From Roseiarcus sp963842835 (GTDB lineage Bacteria; Pseudomonadota; Alphaproteobacteria; Rhizobiales; Beijerinckiaceae), in contig CAWJIB010000009.1 of NCBI GenBank assembly GCA_963842835.1, positions 310,001 through 374,000 on the forward strand: a stretch of DNA of 64,000 nucleotides, in the 5' to 3' direction. Of the stretch, positions 55,632 to 63,988 are shown in pieces. The translations under genes and the position numbers were made by a program. Numbering within the stretch: position 1 is the stretch's first letter; each line of letters starts with the position of its first letter. Below the pieces are notes generated by a model. It searched no databases. It saw only the letters and a list, made by a program, of their open reading frames with translations, and was not told the DNA's origin.

Positions 55632-55826
55632 TCAATGATAGCGCCTGTGGCCGTAGTGGTACGGGAACCGGTAGTGGCCGCTCGGATGGCGTGCAAAGCA
55701 ACTTGAGCGTTTGCAGCTTCCGGTTGCGAAGCGGTCGATTGACCGCGTGTCCGACTTGCGGGCTTGCGCCGTTGTGAGGCTAAACAAAAGCGCTGCGGTA
55801 AGAGTCGCGAACATTAGGATTTTCAT
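55632..55826 (-). CDS. 64-residue secreted His/Tyr/Arg-rich peptide
   Basis: The peptide starts MKILMFATLTAALLFSLTTA with a signal peptide. The mature part has two Cys (GSCKRSSCF) and a His/Tyr/Arg-rich tail (GHYRFPYHYGHRRYH). ATG at 55826 has gaggg 5 bases upstream. Small secreted peptides of this kind are common and poorly known in Rhizobiales. The stretch 55827-56157 (331 bases) after it holds no gene that I can support. Confidence 0.5.
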   Translation of the reverse strand: MKILMFATLTAALLFSLTTAQARKSDTRSIDRFATGSCKRSSCFARHPSGHYRFPYHYGHRRYH

Positions 55827-56157
55827 GTGTCCCTCTTGGATTTGCGGCGACCGTGCGCAAAAATCTGCCCTGGCGCACCACAGACGCCTACTGCCCCTCC
55901 GCTCGTCAACCTCGCGTTGCGCGGTCTCCAAGGCCTGCGGTTCGACCAGCAAGCCTCGTCGTCATAGCGGCCCCGGCTCTTGCTGAAGCGCACCACGACG
56001 GCGGGTCACGCGCTCCTCGCCTTGACCCGCCGCGTCAGCAACGCGTCCCAGGCGTATTTACGGCGACATGACACGCATTGCATCATTCGCGCTGCCATTA
56101 ATAAGGTGCGCGGACGGATATCCGGCAATGTGTATCACGGTAATCCAAGCCGCGTCT

Positions 56158-56664
56158 TCACCCTTCCCGCGCCAGCCTCCCCAGCTTGACCAGATCCAGC
56201 GCCAGCGTCGGGGTCTCCACGGGAAGGCGCGCGAAGCCGTGATGTAGGTAAAAGGCTTCGGCGGCCGAAGAAATCGCGTGGACGATCACGAGCCGCGCCG
56301 AGACTTCGGCCGAGGCGAGCTGGGAGCGTCGGACGGCGTCGGCAAGCAGGGCGCGTCCCAGACCCTTGCCCTGCCAGGCGCGACCGATCGCCAGCCGCCC
56401 GAGCACGACAGCGGGAATGAATTTCGGCATGTTTCTCCGCATCGCGCCGGTCGCCTGGTGAGCGAGGATTTGCCCCATGCTCAGGGCGAAATAGCCGACG
56501 ATCCCACGGGAATCCTCGGGGCAGACGACATAGGTTCGGCTCGCCGCCGTCAGCAGATTGTTCCACGCGCGGCGACGCAGCCAGTCGTCGAGAACCGGTT
56601 CGCCGGAATCGAAGGCTGAGGCGTCGTGAGCTTGCGTCAGCAGGACGGGGGCGCCGAGAAGCAC
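56158..56664 (-). CDS. GNAT toxin of TacT/AtaT type
   Basis: This 168-residue GNAT enzyme is of the group that acetylates the amino acid on charged tRNA and blocks translation. It has the family N-terminus (DSGEPVLDDWLRRRAWNN), VVLGRLAIGRAWQGKGLGRAL (acetyl-CoA loop) and the catalytic Tyr region SAAEAFYLHHGFARLP. The GTG start at 56664 lies 7 bases after the antitoxin stop. The type of pair is clear. Which aminoacyl-tRNA is hit cannot be told. Confidence 0.85.
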   Translation of the reverse strand: MLLGAPVLLTQAHDASAFDSGEPVLDDWLRRRAWNNLLTAASRTYVVCPEDSRGIVGYFALSMGQILAHQATGAMRRNMPKFIPAVVLGRLAIGRAWQGKGLGRALLADAVRRSQLASAEVSARLVIVHAISSAAEAFYLHHGFARLPVETPTLALDLVKLGRLAREG

Positions 56665-56671
56665 CGGCGCG

Positions 56672-56962
56672 TCAGCGGCTTCGCCAAGGAGATTGGGCTT
56701 GAAGGATGCGCTTCATGCCCGCGGTCTCGGCGGGAGTCGCCGCGGAATCCATCCAATCCATGACCTTTTGGAAGGTTTCCGTATCGGCATGAATGGTCGT
56801 TTGATCGAGAAGCACGTTCTTGGCCTCTTTCAGCGCCGAAGCCATCATGAACTGCGACCGGTTCGCGCCGACGAGCTCCGCCGCCTGGTCGATGATCGCC
56901 CGATCCTGCGCGCGCGCGCGCAGGTGGATATTCACTTCGGCGATCGTCGATGGCTCGCTCAT
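56672..56962 (-). CDS. DUF1778 ribbon-helix-helix antitoxin of TacA type
   Basis: This protein of about 96 residues has an N-terminal ribbon-helix-helix part (STIAEVNIHLRARAQDRAII, then GANRSQFMMASALKEA) and a C-terminal toxin-binding tail. DUF1778 antitoxins precede GNAT toxins and repress their own promoter with them. The start at 56962 gives the family N-terminus; the open frame runs on upstream into the operator. A perfect dyad lies 19 bases before the start. Confidence 0.88.
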   Translation of the reverse strand: MSEPSTIAEVNIHLRARAQDRAIIDQAAELVGANRSQFMMASALKEAKNVLLDQTTIHADTETFQKVMDWMDSAATPAETAGMKRILQAQSPWRSR

Positions 56963-56980
56963 GCTAAAAGAATGCGGGGG

Positions 56981-57001
56981 TGTGTTGGCATTGTCAACAC
57001 A
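56981..57001 (-). promoter_or_regulatory. Operator/promoter of the toxin-antitoxin pair
   Basis: TGTGTTG-N7-CAACACA is a perfect dyad. A TTGACA -35 (minus strand 56997-56992) lies inside it, with a weak -10 (CATTCT) 17 bases on. A repressor bound here would cover the promoter. The start of transcription would then fall very near the antitoxin ATG. Confidence 0.6.
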
Positions 57002-57004
57002 ATC

Positions 57005-57115
57005 CGTCATGGCCGGGCTTGTCCCGGCCATCCACGCCCGTCCGCTGGCGTCGAGTCTTAAAGGAACGTCAATGGCTTCACCGCGTGGATGGCCGGGACA
57101 AGCCCGGCCATGACG
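57005..57115. repeat. Perfect 33-bp palindromic repeat
   Basis: Arms 57005-57037 and 57083-57115 are exact reverse complements (cgtcatggccgggcttgtcc... / ...gggacaagcccggccatgacg), with a 45-base spacer. This is a dispersed intergenic palindrome type seen often in Rhizobiales. Each arm also contains its own internal palindrome (ggccggg...cccggcc). Confidence 0.85.
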
Positions 57116-57148
57116 TAAAGAGGCGTAGGGGACCCGCCGCGGGCGCGC

Positions 57149-57877
57149 CTACACCCGCACCGCCCGCTCCGGATACGAAAGCTGCTCCCTCGCCCGCCAC
57201 TCATGCGTGACGTAGTTGAGGATCACCGAGCGGCGCACGCCCTCGATGGGGCGCTTCTCGAAGCCGTGCCAGGTGTCGTCGCCGGGCACGAAAACCATCG
57301 CCGCGCCGCGCTTGAACGGCGAGACGCCGAAATGGCGCTCGCGGCTCCAGTAGATGTCGGTGCCGAGCTTGTCGTGCCCGGGGCCGTTGGAGAGATAGAT
57401 CAGGCAGGTGAATTTCTTCACGCCGAGATCGGTGTGCGGCTCCAGCCAGAAGCCGTCGATGTCCTGCGCGTATTCCAGGCGCAGGAACGTGTCGTCGATC
57501 GGCGCGCCGAAGGCTTCGTGCACGAGGCGCACGACTTCGGGCGACTGCAACGCCTCGGCGACGGCGCGCATGACGGGGAAGCGCGCCATCGCCGCCGCGT
57601 CGAAATAGCTGCGCTGGTCGTTGTGCAATTCGCGCTTTCCCGAAACGCCGTCGAGAATCGGCGCGGCGAACGGCAGCTCCGCGAGTTCGTCGGCGACGTC
57701 GGCGGGAAGGATGTTTTCCAGGAGGTAGTGGCGGTAGGGCGCCTCGAAAGTCCGCCGGCCGGCCACCGCCGCCGAGAAAGCCGCGGCGATGCGGGCGGCC
57801 TCGGGACTCAAGGCTTGGGGGTTCAAGGACTCGGAATTCGTCCCTGGCGCGCTCTGAACCGACATGACGTTCACCAT
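57149..57877 (-). CDS. 2-oxoglutarate/Fe(II)-dependent oxygenase superfamily protein
   Basis: This 242-residue protein has a double-stranded beta-helix with the metal motif HTDLGVKKFTCLIYLSNG (His-x-Asp), a distal His in DDTWHGFEKRP and the 2OG-binding Arg in VRRSVILNYV. It resembles 2OG-FeII_Oxy_3 proteins. The substrate is unknown. An ATG at 57865 is an alternative start. Confidence 0.8.
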   Translation of the reverse strand: MVNVMSVQSAPGTNSESLNPQALSPEAARIAAAFSAAVAGRRTFEAPYRHYLLENILPADVADELAELPFAAPILDGVSGKRELHNDQRSYFDAAAMARFPVMRAVAEALQSPEVVRLVHEAFGAPIDDTFLRLEYAQDIDGFWLEPHTDLGVKKFTCLIYLSNGPGHDKLGTDIYWSRERHFGVSPFKRGAAMVFVPGDDTWHGFEKRPIEGVRRSVILNYVTHEWRAREQLSYPERAVRV

Positions 57878-57919
57878 TGCGTTGGAAAGATCGAGCGCGC
57901 AATTCGGCGCGCGCGGCCT

Positions 57920-58183
57920 TCAGCCCATTCCCAGGGCGGCCAGATAAAGGTCGAGGATTTCCTCTTCCTCGCGGCGCTTGTCGCGATCCTGTTTGCGGAT
58001 CGACACGATCTTGCGGATGATCTTCACGTCGAAGCCATTGCCTTTGGCCTCGGCGTAGACGTCCTTGATATCGTCGGCGAGCGCCTTCTTCTCTTCCTCG
58101 AGCCGTTCGATGCGCTCGATAAAGGCGCGCAGATGGCCCGCGTTGACGGCCTCGGTGCCCGTGGCGACGGTGTCTTCGTTCAT
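57920..58183 (-). CDS. gapR: Nucleoid-associated protein GapR (DUF2312)
   Basis: This protein of about 87 residues has a long coiled coil (HLRAFIERIERLEEEKKALA) and a basic C-terminal half (KIIRKIVSIRKQDRDKRREE), as in Caulobacter GapR. GapR binds overtwisted AT-rich DNA ahead of replication and transcription complexes. ATG at 58183 was chosen; 58195 would add four residues. Confidence 0.9.
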   Translation of the reverse strand: MNEDTVATGTEAVNAGHLRAFIERIERLEEEKKALADDIKDVYAEAKGNGFDVKIIRKIVSIRKQDRDKRREEEEILDLYLAALGMG

Positions 58184-58249
58184 GCCGCAATCCATGATGT
58201 GAAAAAGAAGGGTTTCCGCGACCAGCCATGGCCGGACGCGGGCGCCGCG

Positions 58250-59131
58250 TCAAGCCGTGACGCCGTTCGCCGCCGAGGCCGGGCTTCCGACCAGGGCTTT
58301 GCGCCCGCCGCCGACGCGGCTGCCCCAGTCCTGGGGCGCGCGCGATTCGGGCGGCGCGATCAGGGGGGCGAGGATCCGCGCGAGGCGATCGGCCCAGCTT
58401 TCGGCGCTCTCGCGATCGCCGATCAGATCCTGCCGCACCTCGATGAGCGCGTTGGAGAGGCCCCGCGAAGTCGCGACGGCGTTGATGGTGTCGCCCGCCA
58501 GGGCGCCGTCGTAGGGCTCGTTGTCGCCGATTTCCTCTTCCCCGAGATCCTCTTCGCGCGCCAGGGCGCGCATCAACGGCTGCGGCAGGCGAGGATCGCT
58601 GTCCCAGAGGACGCCGACCTTCCAGGGCCGCGCGACCCCGCGCCAGCTCGGCGTGAAGGAATGAATGGAGAGGATCGCCGGCGGTTCTCCCGTCGCCAGC
58701 ATCGCTTCGATAGTGGCCTCGATCGCGGCGCGGTACGGTTCCCAGTAGAGACGGCGGCGGCGCTCGATCTCGCGCGCCTCGACGCGCGCGTTGCCCGGCA
58801 CGACGGCGCCGTCGGAAATGCGCATCACCAGGGTCGGGTCGTCGGCGCCGCGGTTGGCGTCGATCAGCAGGCGCGAAAAGGTCGAGAGGATCGCCGGCGC
58901 GCCCAGGCGCGCGGCCAGACGCCGCGCGAGCGGCGCCGCGCCGATGTCGTAGGCGATATGCCGCTCGAGCGCCGCGCGCGGAAGCCCGAGCGCGCCGTAG
59001 CCGGGCGGGAAAGCGTTGGCGGCGTGATCGCAAACGACCATAACGCCACGATCGAGCGCCCCCTCGATTCGTTCGACCGGCTGGAAGGCGTCCTGCGCCT
59101 TGGCGATTTCCCGCATCAGCATCGCATCCAT
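58250..59131 (-). CDS. N-formylglutamate amidohydrolase-family protein
   Basis: This 293-residue protein of the NFGA family (COG3931) has VVCDHAANAFPPGYGALGL at the N-terminus, DPTLVMRISDG in the middle, then LSIHSFTPSWRG and ALIEVRQDLI. The family contains zinc hydrolases of N-formylglutamate, the last step of one histidine-degradation route. No hut genes lie nearby, so the true substrate is unsure. Confidence 0.82.
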   Translation of the reverse strand: MDAMLMREIAKAQDAFQPVERIEGALDRGVMVVCDHAANAFPPGYGALGLPRAALERHIAYDIGAAPLARRLAARLGAPAILSTFSRLLIDANRGADDPTLVMRISDGAVVPGNARVEAREIERRRRLYWEPYRAAIEATIEAMLATGEPPAILSIHSFTPSWRGVARPWKVGVLWDSDPRLPQPLMRALAREEDLGEEEIGDNEPYDGALAGDTINAVATSRGLSNALIEVRQDLIGDRESAESWADRLARILAPLIAPPESRAPQDWGSRVGGGRKALVGSPASAANGVTA

Positions 59132-59241
59132 GGGGCCCCCTTGCTCGATTGATGCGGCGAGAATAAGGACGGACCGACATTCACCCGCGGGCGTCGGTCC
59201 GCGCTTGGCGGCAGGCCGGAAAGCATTTGGGCCGCAATCGC

Positions 59242-60126
59242 ATGACGCAGACCTTTCCCGCGGTAAGCCGACGCGGCGGCCTCGGAGCGCCTTTCGCCGC
59301 GCTCGTCGTCGGCGCCCTGGCGATGGGCATTTCGCCGATCTTCGTGCGTCTGGCCGACGTCGGGCCGTTCGCCAGCGCGTTCTGGCGCGTCGCCCTGGCC
59401 CTGCCCGCCCTCTATGCCTGGACTCGTCTCAGCGAATCCGGCGCCGCTCCGGCCGGGCGATTCGGCGTCGCGACCCTTCTGGCGGGTCTCGCCTTCACGG
59501 GCGACCTGTTCTTCTGGCATCTGTCCATCGTCACCACGAGCGTCGCCAACGCGACGTTCTTCGCGACCACGGCGCCGGTCTGGGTGGTGGTGTTCGGCTG
59601 GCTGATCCTTCGCGAGCGCGTCGCCGCGAGGACCCTGGCGGGCTTGGCCCTGTGCGTCCTCGGCGGCGCGGCGCTGCTCGCGCAGAGCCTGCATTTCAGG
59701 CCATCGGGCGCGATCGGCGATCTCTTCGGCCTCGCGACCGGCGTGTTCTTCGGCCTCTATTTTCTCGCCGTCAAGGCGGCGCGGCGGCAAAGCTCGGCGG
59801 CGCGCGTCACTTTCGAGGCGACGATCATCACCGCCGCGCTACTGTTGCTGGTCGCGCTGCGCCTCGAGCCCACGATTCTGCCGCATAGCGCGAGGGGCGT
59901 GGCGGCGCTGCTCGCGATGGCCTGGATCAGCCATGCCGGCGGCCAGGGCCTGCTCGCCGTCGCGCTCGGCCGCCTGCCCGCGGCGTTCTCGTCGCTGGTC
60001 ATTTTCCTCGAGGCGATCGCCGCGGCGGGCTTCGCTTACGCGCTGCTCGGCGAGCCCGTCTCGCTCGCTCAGGCGCTCGGCGGCCTCTTGATCCTCGCGG
60101 GGATCTACGTCGCACGGCCGACGTGA
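59242..60126 (+). CDS. EamA/DMT-family transporter
   Basis: This protein of about 294 residues has ten membrane helices in two EamA repeats (GALAMGISPIFVRLADVGPF; GVAALLAMAWISHAGGQGLL). The repeat ends SLVIFLEAIAAAGFAYALLGEP and LGGLLILAGIYVA are typical. The family exports metabolites such as amino acids; the substrate is unknown. ATG at 59242 was chosen over a TTG at 59227. Confidence 0.87.
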   Translation: MTQTFPAVSRRGGLGAPFAALVVGALAMGISPIFVRLADVGPFASAFWRVALALPALYAWTRLSESGAAPAGRFGVATLLAGLAFTGDLFFWHLSIVTTSVANATFFATTAPVWVVVFGWLILRERVAARTLAGLALCVLGGAALLAQSLHFRPSGAIGDLFGLATGVFFGLYFLAVKAARRQSSAARVTFEATIITAALLLLVALRLEPTILPHSARGVAALLAMAWISHAGGQGLLAVALGRLPAAFSSLVIFLEAIAAAGFAYALLGEPVSLAQALGGLLILAGIYVARPT

Positions 60127-60237
60127 GCGAGGGATCGTCGATCGGGCGGATTCTCGCGGCGAGGGCGGCGCCGGCTCATGGTTGACACCGGCGCCTCGCC
60201 GACGAATATGGCGCGGCAATGCGCGGCGCGGGCGATC

Positions 60238-60651
60238 ATGAGTTGGAAATTCGGTTTGTTGCTTCTCGGCCCGGCGCTCCTCGCCGCTGAGCCCGCGCGG
60301 GCCGATTTTCGTTTGTGCAACCTCACGGCCAATCGCGTCAGCGTCGCCCTGGCCTACACCGACGGGCAGAACTGGGTGAGCGAGGGCTGGTGGAATCTCA
60401 AGCCCCAGGACTGCGACACGCTGCTGCGCGGCGCGCTGGCGGCGCAATATTATTACGTCTATGCGATGGACGAGCGCGGCGGCGAGTGGAAGGGCAAGGC
60501 CTTCATGTGCACCAGCGACCGCGAATTCAAGATCGAAGGCCGCCAGGATTGCTTCGTGCGCGGCTATGAGCGCACGGGGTTTTTCGAAGTCGACACCGGC
60601 AAGGACGCCAAGAACTGGACCGTGCAGCTCACGGACCCGGTCAACCCCTGA
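60238..60651 (+). CDS. DUF1036-family secreted protein
   Basis: This protein of about 137 residues has a signal peptide (MSWKFGLLLLGPALLAAEPA) and a mature DUF1036 domain (LCNLTANRVSVALAYTDGQN; WVSEGWWNLKPQDCDTLL; GRQDCFVRGYERTGFFEVDT) with conserved cysteines. Its function is not established. In many Rhizobiales it precedes pyk, as here (31-base gap). ATG at 60238 places the signal peptide at the N-terminus; an earlier ATG at 60178 is possible. Confidence 0.8.
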   Translation: MSWKFGLLLLGPALLAAEPARADFRLCNLTANRVSVALAYTDGQNWVSEGWWNLKPQDCDTLLRGALAAQYYYVYAMDERGGEWKGKAFMCTSDREFKIEGRQDCFVRGYERTGFFEVDTGKDAKNWTVQLTDPVNP

Positions 60652-60682
60652 CCGCCCGCCGCAGACGAATGGGGAGAACGCT

Positions 60683-62119
60683 TTGATCCGACGCCGTCGC
60701 CGCATCAAGATTATCGCCACGCTGGGCCCGGCCTCGGCCGACCGCTCCACGGTGGCCGCGCTGTTCGAGGCCGGCGCCGACGTTTTTCGCATCAACATGA
60801 GCCACGCCTCGCATGACGCGATGCGCGAACGCGTCGCGATGATTCGTTCGCTCGAGGAGGAATACGGCCGGCCGATCGGCGTGCTCGTCGATTTGCAGGG
60901 GCCGAAGCTGCGCGTCGGCGAATTCCAGTCCGGGGCGGTCCTGCTGCGCAAGGGGGACGCCTTCACGCTCGATTCGGACATGGCGCCCGGCGGCCAGACG
61001 CGCGTCTTCCTCCCGCATCCGGAAATCCTCAACTCGCTGCGGCGCGGCGATCGCGTGCTCATCGACGACGGCAAGGTGCTGCTGCGCGTCGCCGACGTCG
61101 CGCACGGCCGCGCGGATACGGTGATCGAGGTCGCTGGGCGCATTTCCAACAAGAAGGGCGTCAGCCTGCCCGACACGACCATTCCGACTTCGGCGATGAC
61201 CGAGAAGGATCACGCCGATCTCGCCGCCGCGCTGGACGAGGACGTCGACTGGATCGCGCTGTCCTTCGTGCAGCGCCCCGAGGACGTGATCGAGGTCAAG
61301 AAAATCGTCGGCGACCGCGCTTTGGTCTTGGCGAAAATCGAAAAGCCGCAGGCGATCGCGCACCTCGACGAAATTCTCGCCGTCTCCGACGCCGTGATGG
61401 TGGCGCGCGGCGACCTAGGGGTGGAAATGCCGCTCGAAAACGTTCCAGGCCTGCAAAAGACCATCACGCGTCTGGCGCGCCGCATCGGCAAGCCGGTGGT
61501 CGTCGCCACGCAAATGCTGGAATCGATGATTTCCGCGCCCGTGCCGACCCGGGCCGAAGTGTCGGACGTCGCGACGGCCGTGTTCGAAGGCGCGGACGCG
61601 GTGATGCTGTCGGCCGAGAGCGCCTCCGGCCAATTTCCGCGCGAGGCGGTCGAGACGATGAACCGCATCGCGGAGGCGGTGGAATCGGAGGGAATTTATC
61701 CCGCCATCATCGCCGGCCAGCGCGCCACTCCGGAGCCGACCGGCGCCGACGCGATCGCCGAGGCGACGCGCGACGTCGCGGAGACGCTGCAATCGAAGGT
61801 CATCTGCGCCTGGACCGCCTCGGGCTCGACGGGACTGCGCATCGCGCGCGAGCGGCCGGCCTCGTCGATCCTCGCCCTGACGCCCGTCGACGCGACGGCG
61901 CGCCGTCTCGCGCTCGCCTGGGGCGTCCACGCCGTCGTGACCGAGGATGCGCGCGACGAACGCGACATGACCGACCGCGCCTGCCGCCACGCCTATATCG
62001 ACGGCTTCGCCGGCGTCGGCGAACGGGTGATCGTCGTCGCCGGCATTCCCTTCGGCACGCCCGGCGCCACGAACAATCTGCGCATCGCCGTGGTCGGCCC
62101 GGACGGCGGCGCGGTCTGA
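60683..62119 (+). CDS. pyk: Pyruvate kinase
   Basis: This enzyme of about 478 residues makes pyruvate and ATP from phosphoenolpyruvate. The N-terminal KIIATLGPASADRSTVAALF, DLQGPKLRVGEF, LAKIEKPQAIAHLDEIL (the catalytic Lys region) and VMVARGDLGVEMPLENVPGL are all present. The start is TTG at 60683: ggggag lies 6 bases before it and the family begins right after. No ATG occurs in frame close by. It is co-oriented with the DUF1036 gene. Confidence 0.95.
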   Translation: MIRRRRRIKIIATLGPASADRSTVAALFEAGADVFRINMSHASHDAMRERVAMIRSLEEEYGRPIGVLVDLQGPKLRVGEFQSGAVLLRKGDAFTLDSDMAPGGQTRVFLPHPEILNSLRRGDRVLIDDGKVLLRVADVAHGRADTVIEVAGRISNKKGVSLPDTTIPTSAMTEKDHADLAAALDEDVDWIALSFVQRPEDVIEVKKIVGDRALVLAKIEKPQAIAHLDEILAVSDAVMVARGDLGVEMPLENVPGLQKTITRLARRIGKPVVVATQMLESMISAPVPTRAEVSDVATAVFEGADAVMLSAESASGQFPREAVETMNRIAEAVESEGIYPAIIAGQRATPEPTGADAIAEATRDVAETLQSKVICAWTASGSTGLRIARERPASSILALTPVDATARRLALAWGVHAVVTEDARDERDMTDRACRHAYIDGFAGVGERVIVVAGIPFGTPGATNNLRIAVVGPDGGAV

Positions 62120-62142
62120 GCGCTCGCGCGTCGGGCGAGGCC

Positions 62143-63141
62143 TCAGGCGGGCAGCGAGGCCGCGCTGGTCGAACCAGACATCTCGCGCCGCCGCGCGCGC
62201 GCGTCCACCTCGACGATCGCCGCCACGACGCTTTCGGGCGCGCTGTGGTGCGGCGAATGGCCGACGCCGGCAAGCGTGGTCAGCGTCGCGCCGGGAATGT
62301 CGCGCGCGCAGCCGGCCGAATGAATATGCGCGTAGACGATCCCGTCGGAATCGCCGGTGACGATCGCGGTCGGCGCGCGAATCGCGCCGTAGCGCGGCGA
62401 CAGCGCCGCCACATAGGCCTCGAGATCGACCACGTCCTCCGCGTTCGCCTTGAAATGCCGCGGCCGCAGCACGAGGGGAAGGCGCGTCCTGGCGATGTAG
62501 TCGGGCGGCGTCGGATTGGGCTCGAAGACTTCGCGCGCGCCGGCGCTCATGCTCGCAAGGCCCGCGGGCAGGACGATCAGGCGGCGAAACAGCGGCCCAA
62601 GCGCTCGCGAGGCCGCGAGCGTGTAATACCAGGCCACGCCGCCCGGCCAGGGGTGGCTGACCGGCGAGAGAAGCACGAGGCCGCGCACGAATTCGGGCGC
62701 GTTCAACGCCATGGCGAGGCCGAGAACGCCAGCGAGCGAATGAACGACGACGACCGCCCGAGCGACGCCGCGGCGCGCCAGCGCTTCGCGCAGCATCCGC
62801 GCTTGGCCTTCGGGCGAGGCGGCGGCCCGCGCCGACGGACGCTCGCTCCAGCCATGCCCCGGACGATCGACGGCCAAAACACGAAACCCGAGCGCGGCGA
62901 GACGATCGGCGAGAGCGACGCTCATGTCGGCGAAATTGCCCGAGGCGCCGTGGACGAGCAGAACGGCGCCGCGTTCGGGGCCATCGGGAGCGCGCTCGAC
63001 GACATGGATCGCGCCGGCGCCGGTCTCGACGAGCTTGCCGACGGGCGGAAAGCGCGCCTCGATCCGCTTCGTCTCGACGAAGGTGAAGAGGAAGAGGCCG
63101 ACGAAGCAGGCGGCCGTCAAACATGCGAGCCCCGCGATCAT
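62143..63141 (-). CDS. Alpha/beta hydrolase, membrane-anchored
   Basis: This 332-residue protein has an N-terminal membrane segment (MIAGLACLTAACFVGLFLFT) and an alpha/beta-hydrolase fold: LLVHGASGNFADMSVAL (oxyanion loop), VLAVDRPGHGWSERP, the nucleophile Ser in VVVHSLAGVLGLAMA, and the final His in AGVGHSPHHSAPE. The nucleophile elbow reads VHSLAG rather than GxSxG. The substrate is unknown. Confidence 0.82.
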   Translation of the reverse strand: MIAGLACLTAACFVGLFLFTFVETKRIEARFPPVGKLVETGAGAIHVVERAPDGPERGAVLLVHGASGNFADMSVALADRLAALGFRVLAVDRPGHGWSERPSARAAASPEGQARMLREALARRGVARAVVVVHSLAGVLGLAMALNAPEFVRGLVLLSPVSHPWPGGVAWYYTLAASRALGPLFRRLIVLPAGLASMSAGAREVFEPNPTPPDYIARTRLPLVLRPRHFKANAEDVVDLEAYVAALSPRYGAIRAPTAIVTGDSDGIVYAHIHSAGCARDIPGATLTTLAGVGHSPHHSAPESVVAAIVEVDARARRREMSGSTSAASLPA

Positions 63142-63184
63142 CGGCGCCCGCGGCCCCGAAGCGGACGTGCCTCGGCCCGCGCCG

Positions 63185-63778
63185 TCACAGCGCCCGGCCC
63201 GCGAGCGCGGCCTTGAGCCGCGCCGCCGCTTCGCTCGTCGGGCGCCATTGCGGAGCGATCGTCAGGGCGCGTTCGTAGGCGCGCAAGGCCTGTTCGCGAA
63301 GGCCGCTGTCCTCCAGAATCATTCCCATCGCCGCCAGCGCGCCGAGATGGCGAGGATCGCGCGCGAGCGTCTGGGCGATGTCGGCCATCGCTCCCTTGGC
63401 GTCGCCGGCGAGATAGCGCGCCGTCGCACGTTTGTTCCAGGCTTCGGCCCATTCCGGCTGCAAGCCGACGATCGCGTCGAGCAGGGCGAGCGAGACGGGA
63501 TAATTCCCGCTCTCCATCGTCGCCACGGCGCGCGCCATCAAGAGATCGCTGGTGTCGGAGCCCGATCGCAGATGGATACGGTCGATCGCGGCGACGATCC
63601 CCGCGGATTCGTCGGCGTCCTGGGTCGAGGCGAGACGGGCGAAAAGCTCGTCGAGCTTCTCGCTCGGCGACTGCGCCGCCGTCGCAGGCGGTTGAGCGGG
63701 CGAGGGCGCGTTCTGAGCCAGCGCGGGCGCGCCGAAAGCCAACAAGAGAGCGCAGGCGAACGTCGGACAGCGCGTCAT
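63185..63778 (-). CDS. Periplasmic TPR-repeat protein
   Basis: This protein of about 197 residues has a signal peptide (MTRCPTFACALLLAFGAPALA), a Pro/Ala linker and three tetratricopeptide repeats (about 80-180), e.g. AEAWNKRATARYLAGDAKGA and REQALRAYERALTIAPQ. TPR proteins hold complexes together; no partner is visible. ATG at 63778 gives a proper signal peptide. Confidence 0.82.
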   Translation of the reverse strand: MTRCPTFACALLLAFGAPALAQNAPSPAQPPATAAQSPSEKLDELFARLASTQDADESAGIVAAIDRIHLRSGSDTSDLLMARAVATMESGNYPVSLALLDAIVGLQPEWAEAWNKRATARYLAGDAKGAMADIAQTLARDPRHLGALAAMGMILEDSGLREQALRAYERALTIAPQWRPTSEAAARLKAALAGRAL

Positions 63779-63862
63779 GCGCGCGAGCTTAGAGCGCCTC
63801 GCCGCGACCGTCAAAGGGCGACGCCCCACGACGGCAAAGCCTCTGGACGGGAGGCTCCGGCC

Positions 63863-63988
63863 TCAGCCCTGACGCGCCTTGAAGCGCTTCTGCGTCTTGT
63901 TGATGATGTAGACGCGGCCCTTGCGGCGCACGAGGCGATTGTCGCGATGACGCGCGCGAAGCGACTTGAGGGAATTGCGGACTTTCAT
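63863..63988 (-). CDS. rpmJ: 50S ribosomal protein L36
   Basis: This 41-residue protein reads MKVRNSLKSLRARHRDNRLV and continues RRKGRVYIINKTQKRFKARQ before a final Gly. It is of the zinc-free C-minus type: the four Cys/His ligands of classical L36 are absent. The basic composition and length match alphaproteobacterial L36. It is a single gene, facing away from the window edge. Confidence 0.95.
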   Translation of the reverse strand: MKVRNSLKSLRARHRDNRLVRRKGRVYIINKTQKRFKARQG

